Shown: positions 19,256 to 28,595 of the stretch, piece after piece | Numbering within the stretch: position 1 is the stretch's first letter | Layout: every line of letters begins with the position of its first letter | Assembly: GCA_036279355.1 (NCBI GenBank) | Contig: DASUJH010000051.1 | Span: 79,357 to 143,356, forward strand | DNA: 64,000 bases | Source of the DNA: Gemmatimonadales bacterium | GTDB lineage: Bacteria > Gemmatimonadota > Gemmatimonadetes > Gemmatimonadales > GWC2-71-9 | Direction of reading: 5' to 3' | The notes under the pieces: model-generated | What the model was told of the DNA's origin: nothing | The model's input: only the letters and a program-made list of their open reading frames with translations | Databases searched by the model: none | Translations under genes and position numbers: made by a program

Positions 19256-19645
19256 ATGCGACAATCCGCCCTGCTCACCCTTCCACTGCTCATGGTCGCG
19301 GCCGCCGCGCCCGCAGCCCGGGCCCAGTCGCCCGGCGTCCTCGGGACCTGGAAGTTCGACCTCAAGCAGGGCGACAAGACCGGTCCCCGCATCGTGATCG
19401 TGCGCCCGGACAGCAGTGCCAGCTACGGCACCGAGACCGTTCGCTGGCGAATCAAGGAAGACAGCCTGCTGCTGGCACTTGGGGGCGAGTGGGTGAGCTA
19501 CCACATGAAGGTGAAAGGGCAACACCTCACGCTCTCCGGCGGCGACCTCACCGAGCCGATCACCTTCGATCGCGTGGGGCCGCCGACGGCGCGCCCCGAT
19601 TCTATCGCAGTCCCGCCGGATCCCGACAAAGTTCCCGAGTCCTGA
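19256..19645 (+). CDS. Small exported protein, unknown function
   Basis: About 129 residues. A signal peptide ends at ARAQS, followed by a beta-rich domain beginning GVLGTWKFDLKQGD and GTETVRWRIKEDSLLL, recalling lipocalin-like 'amount of product in extract' domains of exported proteins. ATG 19256 has GAGGA 6-10 bases upstream; ATG 19241 is an alternative five codons earlier. It ends in a 44-base convergent overlap with the hydrolase gene. Confidence 0.75.
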   Translation: MRQSALLTLPLLMVAAAAPAARAQSPGVLGTWKFDLKQGDKTGPRIVIVRPDSSASYGTETVRWRIKEDSLLLALGGEWVSYHMKVKGQHLTLSGGDLTEPITFDRVGPPTARPDSIAVPPDPDKVPES

Positions 19646-20474
19646 CCTCCTCCGCAGCACTCGCGGGAGCCGCCGATGCGGGCTGGCCGAGCGTCATCGG
19701 CTCCAGCGCTATCGGCCCGAGCGGCTCGTCCTGCGCCGCCACGTACAGCGCGCCCCTGTAGCCCGCGCGCGCGAGCGCCGGCTCGACCTCGGCGCGCGCC
19801 ACATCCGCGCGGTTGCAGCGCTGGCTCAGATGGGCCAGCACCACGGCCGCAAGGCCCGGATGGCACAGCTCCTCGATCAATTCGGCGCAGGCCCGGTTCG
19901 AGAGATGGCCGCCCGACCCGACGATCCGCTGTCGCACGCTCGCCGGATAGCCGCTGGTGCGGAGCAGCACCTCGTCGTGGTTGGCCTCGAGCACGAGTGC
20001 CGTGAGCTCGCGCAACAGGTAGCGCACCGCGGCGGTCGGCCGGCCGAGATCATAGGCGACGCCGACGCGGGCACCGTCGATCGCGGTGACCACCACGGCG
20101 ACCGGCTCCGCCGCGTCGTGGCTCGTGGCGCAGGCCGTCACGGCAAAGGGGCCGGCGCGCACGTCCTCGCCGAAGCGGAGCGGACGAAACATGGCTCGCC
20201 GGGCGGCGGCGCCGAGCTGAGCCCAGGTGCCCGAGGCGGTGAGGATCGGCGCCGACAGGCGCTCGGCCAGGCGCGCGGCGCCACAGGCGTGGTCGCCGTG
20301 CTCGTGGGTGAGCGCGATCCCGACGACGCCGCCGAGAACAAGTCCCAACGCGCGCGCTCGGCGCTCCACCTCGCGGGCGCTGAAGCCGGCGTCGATGAGC
20401 AGTACCGCGCCGTCGCACTCCAGCGCGCAACAGTTGCCGCGCGAGCCCGAGCCCAGCACGTAGAGCCGGCTCAT
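19602..20474 (-). CDS. Metallo-beta-lactamase-fold hydrolase (YycJ/WalJ-like)
   Basis: 290 residues. LGSGSRGNCCALECDG at the amino end and the zinc motif THEHGDHACG are clear. A later Asp (GVAYDLGRPT) and a His in LEANHDEVLL fit the YycJ/WalJ branch of the MBL fold, whose members are linked to DNA repair or cell-wall signalling, with substrate unproven. ATG 20474 overlaps the stop of the upstream GlmU-like gene (ATGA). The carboxy end overlaps the convergent neighbour. Confidence 0.85.
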   Translation of the reverse strand: MSRLYVLGSGSRGNCCALECDGAVLLIDAGFSAREVERRARALGLVLGGVVGIALTHEHGDHACGAARLAERLSAPILTASGTWAQLGAAARRAMFRPLRFGEDVRAGPFAVTACATSHDAAEPVAVVVTAIDGARVGVAYDLGRPTAAVRYLLRELTALVLEANHDEVLLRTSGYPASVRQRIVGSGGHLSNRACAELIEELCHPGLAAVVLAHLSQRCNRADVARAEVEPALARAGYRGALYVAAQDEPLGPIALEPMTLGQPASAAPASAAEEVRTRELCRDPAGLR

Positions 20475-21670
20475 AGTCCGACCATCCGCGCGTAGGTCTC
20501 CTGAAGCGATACCCGCCGCTCGGGCGTCATCGCCACCGCGCGGCGCGCCATGACGCGCTCGGCGGTGCGCAGGAATCCCTCTTCCGTCATCCGCTCGCCG
20601 CCGAGCCCCCACGCGAAGGGCGCCACGAACCGGGGCACCCCCGCCGCGCCGAATACGTTTGCGCCGGCGGAGACGACGGTGCCGGTTGCGAGCATGGTGC
20701 CGATGGCGGTCTTGGCGTGGTCGCCAAAGAAACTGCCGACGTTGAGCCGGGCCGTCTCGATGAGCTGGCCGGCCACCTCGAGCCGCACGGGGCCGTACGT
20801 GTTCTTGAGGTTGGAGGTCGTGGTGCCGGCGCCGAGGTTCACCCAGCGGCCCACGACGCTGTCGCCCACGAAGCCGTCGTGGCTCTTGTTGGCGTAGCCG
20901 AGAAATGTGCTCGTCTTGATCTCGCCGCGCACGCGGCAGTCGGGCCCGATGGCCGATCCGCCGATCTCGCCGCCCAGCACACGGCTGCCCGGGCCGATCC
21001 AGAGCGGCCCCTCGAGGCGCGCGCCGTGGCGCACCTCGGCGCCCGTTTCCACCACGACTGCGCCATGCCGCACGTCGAAGACCACGCCGGGCTCGATCGC
21101 GGCCGCGCTCACGCGGATCTGCGCGGGGTCGCCAAACACGACCGCACCGGGCGGGAGCGAATCCGCGCGGTCCGCCGCGTCCGCACAATCCTCTCCGAGA
21201 AATCGATCGAGCGCGTCGAGCAGGGAATGAGTGCCCGCGAGCAGCAGGCCGTCGACGGAGGCGGCCGGAGCCGGTGCGGGCTCGCGGGAAGCGGCGAACG
21301 CGGCGGACGGCGCGAATTCTTCGCCGGCGGGTACGACCCACCCGATCGTCGTCCCGGCGTGCTCGAGCCGCCGTGTGTCGGGCGCGAGATCGAGCGGCTT
21401 CCCGCCTGCCGGCGCCGCCGGCGCGAACCAGCTCGCGGCCACGATGGCGGGGCCCGGCACCGGGCGCGCTGTGCACGGCGGCTCATTATCCTCGCGGAAC
21501 CCGGCGCAGTGGTTTCCGACAATGCTCGTCGCGCGCACGCCGAGCGCTCGCTCCCAGCGCTCGCGAATGCGCCACCGGCCGGCGCGAAGCTCCGCGATCG
21601 GCCGCACGCCGGCGAACGGCGCCCACGCCGCGCCGGGCGCGGGCGGCTCGAGCAGATGGAGCGCCCTCAC
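20471..21670 (-). CDS. GlmU-like sugar-nucleotide protein with left-handed helix domain
   Basis: 399 residues. The second half is a hexapeptide left-handed beta-helix, with the diagnostic WVNLGAGTTTSNLKNTYG. The first half resembles the degenerate nucleotidyltransferase region of the Bacteroidetes-type GlmU relatives (TIGR03991). Likely roles are acetylation or nucleotidyl transfer for UDP-GlcNAc or a related sugar. It starts at GTG 21670, overlapping the manC stop. The standard GlmU amino-terminal LAAGxGTRM motif is not visible, so the nucleotidyltransferase activity is doubtful. Confidence 0.78.
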   Translation of the reverse strand: MRALHLLEPPAPGAAWAPFAGVRPIAELRAGRWRIRERWERALGVRATSIVGNHCAGFREDNEPPCTARPVPGPAIVAASWFAPAAPAGGKPLDLAPDTRRLEHAGTTIGWVVPAGEEFAPSAAFAASREPAPAPAASVDGLLLAGTHSLLDALDRFLGEDCADAADRADSLPPGAVVFGDPAQIRVSAAAIEPGVVFDVRHGAVVVETGAEVRHGARLEGPLWIGPGSRVLGGEIGGSAIGPDCRVRGEIKTSTFLGYANKSHDGFVGDSVVGRWVNLGAGTTTSNLKNTYGPVRLEVAGQLIETARLNVGSFFGDHAKTAIGTMLATGTVVSAGANVFGAAGVPRFVAPFAWGLGGERMTEEGFLRTAERVMARRAVAMTPERRVSLQETYARMVGL

Positions 21671-22698
21671 CCCGGCACGTCGCGCACGGAGGGTGGCAGG
21701 GCGTCGAGCAGGCGCTTCATGTCGGCCGCGCGCTCGCGCGGCATGACGAGCACGCGGCCGCGGGCCTGCACCACGATCAGGTCCTTCACGCCGTTCAGCA
21801 CCACGGTATCCCGCTCGGCCCAGACGACGTTGTCGCGCGCATCGTGCGCCACCGCCTCGCCCACGAGCACGTTCCCGCTCGCGTCCCGGGGCCGCACGCG
21901 CGCGAGCGCCTCCCAGGTTCCGACGTCGTCCCACGCGAACGCGCCGCGCACCACGGCGACCGCATCGCTGCGCTCGAGCAGGCCCACGTCAATCGACACC
22001 GGCGTCACCCCGTGAAAGAACGCCGCGGCGTCACGCCGGCGGAGCGCCGCGAGATGCGGCGCGATTTCCGGAGTGCGGCGCGCGATCTCACCGAGCAATC
22101 GCGCCGCCGTCCAGGCGAAGAGTCCGCTGTTCCAGAGCGCCCCGTCCGCCATGAGGTCGAGCGCCGCTGCCGCGTCCGGCTTTTCGACGAAGCGCGCCAC
22201 CGTCCACACGCCTGCCGCAAGCTCGGAGCCCGGCACGATGTAGCCGAAACCCGTCTCGGGCCGCGAAGGCACCATGCCCACGGTGATCAGTCGATCCTGC
22301 TCGCGCGCGGCCGTGAGCGCGGCAGCGGCGGTGCGGCGGAACGCCGGTTCGTCGCCCACCGCCCAATCGGCGTGCAGCGAGAGCACCTCGGCGTCGGGAT
22401 CGCGCTGCGCCGCCTCCCACGTCGCCCAGACGAGCGCGGGGCCGGTCGACGCGGCGCGCGGCTCGATGAGCACATTGGCCGGATCGAGACGAAGCCGTTC
22501 TTGGAGCCGGGGTGCCAGCGCGGAACCGGTGACGAGCAGCACGCGCTCGCGCGGAACCAGGCCCTCCAGGCGATCGACCGCGGCTTCCGCGGTCGACCGA
22601 GGACCGGTGAGCGGAAGCAGTTGTTTGGGATGATCGGGTGTGCTGAGCGGCCAGAAGCGGGTGCCCGACCCGCCGGCCAGGATGACCGCCCATCTCAT
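21667..22698 (-). CDS. manC: Mannose-1-phosphate guanylyltransferase
   Basis: 343 residues. LAGGSGTRFWPLS followed by PKQLLPL is the nucleotide and sugar-phosphate site of ManC/RfbM enzymes, which make GDP-mannose. FVEKPD and LWNSGLFAW are also family marks. The length suggests only the guanylyltransferase part, without a fused isomerase. The start at ATG 22698 fits the LAGG motif near residue 7; the upstream extension is not protein-like. First gene of a minus-strand sugar-nucleotide operon. Confidence 0.92.
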   Translation of the reverse strand: MRWAVILAGGSGTRFWPLSTPDHPKQLLPLTGPRSTAEAAVDRLEGLVPRERVLLVTGSALAPRLQERLRLDPANVLIEPRAASTGPALVWATWEAAQRDPDAEVLSLHADWAVGDEPAFRRTAAAALTAAREQDRLITVGMVPSRPETGFGYIVPGSELAAGVWTVARFVEKPDAAAALDLMADGALWNSGLFAWTAARLLGEIARRTPEIAPHLAALRRRDAAAFFHGVTPVSIDVGLLERSDAVAVVRGAFAWDDVGTWEALARVRPRDASGNVLVGEAVAHDARDNVVWAERDTVVLNGVKDLIVVQARGRVLVMPRERAADMKRLLDALPPSVRDVPG

Positions 22699-22866
22699 GA
22701 ATGCGCCAGGCGCAGCAATGCCGGAGACATGGATGGCGGGTCCTCGTGCCTGGGAGGGGGGAGTCGTGCGCCGAGCGCCCGCGCAACGTAGGGGACCGCC
22801 GTGGGTGAAGTCAAGCAATGACGGCGGGTTGACCCCCTCTTACGCGAGCCTTAACCTTCCGGCCTC

Positions 22867-23424
22867 ATGCGTCGATTTGTCGTGGTCGGTGTGCTCGCGC
22901 TATCCGCCGGTGTCGCCGGAGGCTGCGGCGGCAGTCCGTTTGGCGACGCGGCGATCGCAAATGCGGTGGACACGGTCGTGCTGAGTGCGCTCGTGGGAAC
23001 GCCGCTCAACAGTCCGAGCGGATACTCGGTGGCCGACGCGGCGGCCGTCCGCACCGACCAGTCGGCGGGCTTCGACTTCGTCTTCAACATCGACAATTCG
23101 GGGAGCCCGGTGTTTCTCCCGCTCGCGGTCATCGGCCTCACGAGCAGCACGGCGCCTCCGGGCCTCCTTCCGACCGACGATCAGTTCGCCGACATCAGGG
23201 AGGCGCCGCTCAACGGATACGTGACGTTTGACACGGTCCATATTGCCGTCGGCCAACGCTACGTGATCCGTGGACGAATCGTCTGCACTGTGCTCGGTGT
23301 TCCGCATTATGGAAAGCTCCACGTCCTGGGGATCAACCCGACGGAGCGGACCGTGACCTTTGAGGTGCTCGCCAACCAGAACTGCGGCTTCCGCAGCCTC
23401 GTCCCCGGCTTACCCGAGGACTGA
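22867..23424 (+). CDS. Probable lipoprotein, unknown function
   Basis: 185 residues. The hydrophobic amino end MRRFVVVGVLALSAG reaches GGCGG, a plausible lipobox. The rest is beta-rich with two conserved-looking cysteines (RIVCTVLG and NQNCGFRS). No family recognised. It is divergent from manC and lies 6 bases before serS. Confidence 0.65.
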   Translation: MRRFVVVGVLALSAGVAGGCGGSPFGDAAIANAVDTVVLSALVGTPLNSPSGYSVADAAAVRTDQSAGFDFVFNIDNSGSPVFLPLAVIGLTSSTAPPGLLPTDDQFADIREAPLNGYVTFDTVHIAVGQRYVIRGRIVCTVLGVPHYGKLHVLGINPTERTVTFEVLANQNCGFRSLVPGLPED

Positions 23425-23430
23425 GGGGCC

Positions 23431-24714
23431 GTGCTCGACCTCAAGCGGCTCCGGCAGGATCCGGAGGCCGGGCATGCCGGTCTCGCGCGGCGGCTCGACC
23501 CATCGCTCGGTCCCCAACTCGATACCGTGCTGGCACTCGACCGACGCTGGCGCGACGAGCTGGCGCGCCTGGAGTCGCTCACCGCCGAGCGGAACGCGGC
23601 GAGCGAAGAGGTGGCGCGCCGCAAGCGGAACCGGGAGCCGGCGGACGACTTGCTCTCCCGGCTCAAGGCTTCCGGCGAAGAAGAGCGCGCACTCAAGGCT
23701 CGCGTGCGCGAGCTCGAGGCCGAGCGCGATGCGGTCCTCCTCGTGCTGCCCAACATTCCCCTGGCCCAGGTGCCCGCGGGCGACGCGTCGGCCAACACGG
23801 TGGTCCGTACCTGGGGCGCGCCGTGCCACCTGGGCTTTGCACCGCGGCCGCACTGGGAGCTGGCCGCTGCGCTCGACATCCTCGATCTCGCCGCCGGGGC
23901 CAAGATTGCCGGCTCCGGATTTCCGCTCTTCCGCGGGCTCGGCGCGCGGCTCGTGCGCGGGCTCGGCGCGTTCATGCTCGACCTCCACACGGCCGATCAC
24001 GGGTACGTGGAGGTGTCGCCACCGCTCCTCGCGAACCGCGCCTCGCTCGTCGGCACCGGCCAACTGCCCAAGTTTGCCGACGAGCTCTACACCGTGCCGT
24101 CGGACGATCTCTTTCTCATTTCCACCGCCGAGGTGCCGGTCACCAACATTCATCGCGACGACATTCTCGACGGCGCGCGTCTGCCGATCGCGTATGTCGC
24201 CTGCACGCCCTGCTTCCGCCGCGAGGCCGGCGCGCACGGGAAGGACACCCGCGGACTCATCCGGGTGCATCAGTTCGACAAAGTGGAGCTGGTGCGGTTC
24301 TGCCGTCCCGAGGAGTCCGAGGCGGAGCACCAGCGGATCACCGCGCACGCGGAGGCGGTGCTCAGGCGGCTCGGCCTGCACTATCGCGTGGTCGACCTCG
24401 CCGCGGGCGACCTGGGGCACGCGAGCGCGCACACCTACGACCTCGAGCTCTGGGCGCCGGGCGTGGGCGCGTGGCTCGAGGTGTCGAGCGCGAGCACGTT
24501 CACCGACTACCAAGCGCGCCGGTCCAACATCCGCTATCGCCCGGAGCCGGGTGGGCGGCCGGAGTTCGTGCACACATTGAACGCATCGGGCGTCGCATTC
24601 CCGCGGCTCATCATCGCCCTGCTTGAGACCGGGCAGCAGGCGGACGGATCGGTGCGCCTGCCTGACGCGCTGGTGCCGTATGTCGGCGTCGACCGGATCG
24701 AGCGGCGCGGGTAG
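23431..24714 (+). CDS. serS: Seryl-tRNA synthetase
   Basis: 427 residues, full length. The amino-terminal coiled-coil arm (about 25-110) that grips tRNA-Ser is visible, then class II motif 2 (FRREAGAHGKDTRGLIR with HQFDKVEL) and a carboxy-terminal motif 3 region (HTLNASGVAFPRL). It charges tRNA-Ser and, where selenocysteine is used, also tRNA-Sec, whose gene lies at 49.5 kb. Start GTG 23431. Confidence 0.97.
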   Translation: MLDLKRLRQDPEAGHAGLARRLDPSLGPQLDTVLALDRRWRDELARLESLTAERNAASEEVARRKRNREPADDLLSRLKASGEEERALKARVRELEAERDAVLLVLPNIPLAQVPAGDASANTVVRTWGAPCHLGFAPRPHWELAAALDILDLAAGAKIAGSGFPLFRGLGARLVRGLGAFMLDLHTADHGYVEVSPPLLANRASLVGTGQLPKFADELYTVPSDDLFLISTAEVPVTNIHRDDILDGARLPIAYVACTPCFRREAGAHGKDTRGLIRVHQFDKVELVRFCRPEESEAEHQRITAHAEAVLRRLGLHYRVVDLAAGDLGHASAHTYDLELWAPGVGAWLEVSSASTFTDYQARRSNIRYRPEPGGRPEFVHTLNASGVAFPRLIIALLETGQQADGSVRLPDALVPYVGVDRIERRG

Positions 24715-26005
24715 CGGCGCCGGGGCCCGCGCGGAAAGCGGCGGGACCGGCCGCACCGGCGGCGGGGCCACGAGCCGCCCCTCCGGCTCCGTGCCGGCGC
24801 CCGGCGCGCATGGCGTACCGAGCGCCCGACCGCGCGCGCCGCGGCGCCGGTTCGAGCGCATTGCGCCGGTGGTGGTCGTGGTGCTCGTGGCGGTGCTCGC
24901 GGGCTTGAGCCTCGGCACCGGCTGGCTCGTGGTGCGGCACTTCCAGAGCGATGCCGATGCGACGAGCCGGATCTACTCCGACGTCTTCACCGGCCTCAAC
25001 AGCCCGCGCCCCGGCGCGGAGACCGACGCGCTCCTGGCGCTCGGCGCCCAGGTGCGGCGGCTCGGCATGCCGCTCGTCGTCACCGACGCGTCGGGGCAGG
25101 TGACCGCGTACGACAACCTGCCGTTCGGGGTCACCTCGCTCGACGACCCGCGCATGCGGGACTTCATCGGGCGCCTCGACCGCGAAAACCCGCCGATCTC
25201 CGATTCGCTCATCGGGACCGTGCATTACGGCGCCATGCCGGCCCGCTTTCATCTCACCGCGCTCATCCTGCTCCAGGCGCTCACCATCGTGGTGATGGTG
25301 GGTGTCGCGGTCTTCGCCTATCGGAGCGCCATGGACGCGCAGCGCGATCGGCTCTGGGTTGCCATGGCGCGCGAGGCGGCGCACCAGATGGGCACGCCGC
25401 TCACGAGCCTCCAGGGCTGGATCGAGCGCATCCGCTCAATGCCCGATCCGCCGCCCGGCATGGCCGAATATCTCGCGGCCGACGCCGAGCGGCTCGACCG
25501 GGTGGCGCGCCGGTTCGAGCGCATCGGCAATCCGGCGGCGCGCGAGTCGATTGGCCTCGGCGCCCTGGCCGACCGCGTGGCCGGCTACTTCCGGCCTCGC
25601 CTTCCGAAGTGGGCCAATCAGATCACGCTCAGAGTAGAAGCGCCGGGCGCCGGCCCCACCGTCCTGGGCGATCCCGTGCTGCTCGAGTGGGCGCTCGAGG
25701 CGCTGGTGAAGAACGCCATCGACGCGCTGCAAGGGCGTTCGGGGACGATTATCCTCCGGGTGGAGAGCGACCCGCGCAGCGCTGCGATCCGCGTGGTCGA
25801 CGACGGACCCGGCGTCCCGAAGGAAATCCGGCGCGATATCTTCGAGCCCGGCATCAGCACGAAGCGGGGCGGTTGGGGCATCGGCCTGGCACTTTCGCGC
25901 CGCGTGGTCGAGGAGGCGCACCACGGCGAGCTCACGCTCGAGCCGGTGGAGAAGGGGACCTGCTTTCTGATTCGGATTCCGCTGGACGAGACGGCCGACG
26001 CATGA
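24680..26005 (+). CDS. Membrane sensor histidine kinase
   Basis: About 441 residues. An amino-terminal Gly/Ser/Ala-rich segment precedes a transmembrane helix (VVVVLVAVLAGLSLGTGWLV), a roughly 100-residue extracytoplasmic part and a second helix (TALILLQALTIVVMVGVAVF). The dimer helix carries the phospho-acceptor His in AREAAHQMGTPLTSLQGW. The ATPase domain has NAID, DDGPGVP and GWGIGLALS boxes. No response regulator lies nearby. ATG 24680 lies within the end of serS; other starts are possible. Confidence 0.9.
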   Translation: MSASTGSSGAGSGAGARAESGGTGRTGGGATSRPSGSVPAPGAHGVPSARPRAPRRRFERIAPVVVVVLVAVLAGLSLGTGWLVVRHFQSDADATSRIYSDVFTGLNSPRPGAETDALLALGAQVRRLGMPLVVTDASGQVTAYDNLPFGVTSLDDPRMRDFIGRLDRENPPISDSLIGTVHYGAMPARFHLTALILLQALTIVVMVGVAVFAYRSAMDAQRDRLWVAMAREAAHQMGTPLTSLQGWIERIRSMPDPPPGMAEYLAADAERLDRVARRFERIGNPAARESIGLGALADRVAGYFRPRLPKWANQITLRVEAPGAGPTVLGDPVLLEWALEALVKNAIDALQGRSGTIILRVESDPRSAAIRVVDDGPGVPKEIRRDIFEPGISTKRGGWGIGLALSRRVVEEAHHGELTLEPVEKGTCFLIRIPLDETADA

Positions 26006-28299
26006 CCGACGTAGGCGACGTCCGCCAAGTGGCCAGCTGGGAGCGGGGGCTCAATTCCGCCCAGCGCGACGCGGTCGAGCACGTGGAAGGCCCGATGCTC
26101 GTCCTGGCCGGTGCGGGGTCGGGGAAGACTCGCGTGCTCACGTCCCGCATCGCAAGTCTCATCGAGCGGCACGGCGTGCCGCCCGACCGCATCTTCGCGG
26201 TGACCTTCACCAATAAGGCCGCGGGAGAAATGAAGGAGCGGATCGGGCGCCTGCTCGCGCGCGATCCGTCAGGGCTCTGGATCGGCACCTTTCACGCGCT
26301 CTCCGCCCGGCTGCTCCGGCGCGAGGCCGAGCTGCTCGGCTTCACCCGCAACTTCACCATTTATGACGAGGACGACCGCCTGTCCCTGGTGAAGCGGCTG
26401 CTCGACCAGGCCGGCCACCCGCCGCGGCTCTTTCCGCCCCGCGCCATCGTCGGCCTCATGTCGAACGCGAAGAACCGGATGGTCGCGCCGGCAGACCTCG
26501 CGCGGAACGCCCCGTTCGATCGCGTGGCGCAGGTGGCGGCCGAAATCTACGCGGCGATGGGCCCGGCACTCCGCTCGGCCAACGCGATGGACTTCGACGA
26601 CCTGCTCCTGCATCCGCTGGCACTCTTCGATGCGCACCCCGACCGGCTCGCGGCCTGGCAGCGGCGGTTCAGCTTCGTGCTGGTCGACGAGTTTCAGGAC
26701 ACGAACCGCGCCCAGTACCTGCTGGTGCGTGCCCTCGGCGCCCACGGCAACGTGTTCGTGGTGGGAGACGACGACCAGTCGATCTATGGTTGGCGGGGCG
26801 CGGAGGTGCGCAACATGCGCGAATTCGAGCGGGACTTTCCGAGCGCGCGCCTCGTGCGGCTGGAAGAGAACTACCGCTCCACGCAGGTGATCCTCGACGC
26901 GGCAAACGGCGTCATCGCCGAAAACAGCGGGCGCATCGGCAAGACGCTCCGGACCCGGCGCGCCGGGGGCGACGCCGTGACGCTCGTGGCCGCCGCCGAC
27001 GAGCGCGACGAGGCCGAGTGGATCGTGCGCGAGCTGGAGCGCCGCGCCGCCGCCGGCGAGCACGGCTACCGCGAGATGGCCGTGCTCTACCGCACCAACG
27101 CGCAGAGCCGCGCGTTCGAGGACGCCTTCCGGCGCGCGGGCGTGCCGTACCGGCTGATCGGCGCAATCAGCTTCTACGAGCGGCGCGAGGTGAAGGACCT
27201 GCTCGCCTATCTCCGGCTCATCGCGAATCCGGCGGACGACGAGGCCTTTCTGCGTGCCGTCGCCGTGCCCAAGCGCGGCATCGGCGACACCAGCACCGCG
27301 ACGGTGGCGAGCGCCGCGGCGCAGTGGGGCCGGCCGCTGCTCGAGACCGCGCGCATCGCCGACCGCGTGTCCGATCTCCGGCCCAACGCGCGCGACGCCC
27401 TCCGCCGGTTTGCCGAGCTGATCGATACGCTCGCCGCACGGTTTGCCGGGCTCGCCCCCGCGGCGCTGCTGGAGCAGCTCATCGCGGCGCTCGACTACGA
27501 GACCGTGCTGCTGGCCGAGGGACCCGAGGGTGCCGAGCGGTGGGAGAACGTGCGTGAGCTCATCGCGAGCGCGGCGGAGTGGTCGGAGGTCGTCACGGCG
27601 GATGCAGACGTGGACGCCACTCCCCTCGAGCGCTTTCTTGCGGAAGCGGCACTGGTGAGCGCGCCGGACAAGATCACCGGCGCGGCCGACGGCATCACTC
27701 TCATGACGCTGCATACGGCCAAGGGCCTCGAGTGGCCCGTCGTGGTGCTGGCCGGGTTGGAGCACGGTCTCTTTCCGCTTGCGCGCGCGGCCGAGGAGCC
27801 GGATGGAATGGAGGAGGAACGCCGGCTCTGCTACGTGGGACTAACCCGCGCCAAGGACAAGCTCTATCTCACCTGGGCCCGCGCCCGGCGCCGCGGAGGC
27901 GAGCTCAGGCCCGGTGTGCCGTCGTCGTTCCTGCGCGCGCTCCCGCCCGCCATCGTGGACGAGCGGCGCACCAACGCGCTTTGGGCGCCGGGCTGGGATG
28001 TCGGCCTTCGCGGGCGGGGGGCGCGCTCGGCGGCGTCGGGCGGCACGGCGGCGTTTCGTGCCCGCGCCGGCGACATTGCGCCGGCCGAGGCCGCCGCGGA
28101 GGAGGCCTCGCAGGACACGCCGCGGTACGTGAAGGGCGAGCGCGTGCGCCACCGCCGCTTCGGCAGCGGCACCATCCGGGGGCTCTCGGGCGGCGGGAAG
28201 AACCTCAAGGTCGAAGTCGCGTTTGATGACCCGGAGGTCGGCGTGAAGCAACTGCTCGTCGCCTACGCCGGCCTCGAGCGCGAATGGGAAAGCGCGTGA
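26002..28299 (+). CDS. pcrA: UvrD/PcrA-family DNA helicase
   Basis: 765 residues. Superfamily 1A helicase with Walker A AGAGSGKTRVL, FTNKAAGEMKERI, the DEFQD box, GDDDQSIYGWRGA and the late TLHTAKGLEW and YVGLTRAKDKLYL motifs. The carboxy-terminal 60 residues (GERVRHRRFGSGTI) are the PcrA-type tail that contacts RNA polymerase. Role: 3'-5' unwinding in nucleotide excision repair, replication and clearing of stalled polymerase. ATGA overlap with the kinase gene. Confidence 0.95.
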   Translation: MTDVGDVRQVASWERGLNSAQRDAVEHVEGPMLVLAGAGSGKTRVLTSRIASLIERHGVPPDRIFAVTFTNKAAGEMKERIGRLLARDPSGLWIGTFHALSARLLRREAELLGFTRNFTIYDEDDRLSLVKRLLDQAGHPPRLFPPRAIVGLMSNAKNRMVAPADLARNAPFDRVAQVAAEIYAAMGPALRSANAMDFDDLLLHPLALFDAHPDRLAAWQRRFSFVLVDEFQDTNRAQYLLVRALGAHGNVFVVGDDDQSIYGWRGAEVRNMREFERDFPSARLVRLEENYRSTQVILDAANGVIAENSGRIGKTLRTRRAGGDAVTLVAAADERDEAEWIVRELERRAAAGEHGYREMAVLYRTNAQSRAFEDAFRRAGVPYRLIGAISFYERREVKDLLAYLRLIANPADDEAFLRAVAVPKRGIGDTSTATVASAAAQWGRPLLETARIADRVSDLRPNARDALRRFAELIDTLAARFAGLAPAALLEQLIAALDYETVLLAEGPEGAERWENVRELIASAAEWSEVVTADADVDATPLERFLAEAALVSAPDKITGAADGITLMTLHTAKGLEWPVVVLAGLEHGLFPLARAAEEPDGMEEERRLCYVGLTRAKDKLYLTWARARRRGGELRPGVPSSFLRALPPAIVDERRTNALWAPGWDVGLRGRGARSAASGGTAAFRARAGDIAPAEAAAEEASQDTPRYVKGERVRHRRFGSGTIRGLSGGGKNLKVEVAFDDPEVGVKQLLVAYAGLEREWESA

Positions 28300-28595
28300 C
28301 GATCACACGCGACGATCTGCTCCACGTGGCCCGGTTGGCCGAGCTTGCAGTGCCCGAGCCCGACGTGCCGCGGCTCGTTTCGCAGCTCGGCGAGATCGTG
28401 GACTACGTCGCGCGCCTGGGCGAGGTGCCGGCCACCGACCATGCGGCGCCGTACCTCGCCGGCCCGGCGGAGGTGCGCCTTCGCGCCGACGAGGTGAATC
28501 CGGTGCCGCTCGCGCGCCCGCCCGCCGCCATGGCCCCGGAGTTCGTCGACGGCTTCTTCATCGTACCCCGCATGGGCGCGATGGAGGGGTCGTGA
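28284..28595 (+). CDS. gatC: Glutamyl/aspartyl-tRNA amidotransferase subunit C
   Basis: 103 residues, typical size. Amino-terminal VTITRDDLLHVARLAELAV and a middle LGEIVDYVARLGEV match GatC, which wraps around GatA and stabilises GatCAB. The carboxy end VDGFFIVPRMGAMEGS is typical. It overlaps the end of pcrA by 16 bases and gatA by 4. Confidence 0.95.
   Translation: MGKRVTITRDDLLHVARLAELAVPEPDVPRLVSQLGEIVDYVARLGEVPATDHAAPYLAGPAEVRLRADEVNPVPLARPPAAMAPEFVDGFFIVPRMGAMEGS

Noticed and set aside
23431..28299. In-frame TGA selenocysteine codons near recognised genes
   Set aside because: No recognised gene here stops early at TGA with its conserved domain continuing in frame, so I see no selenoprotein in the window despite selC.
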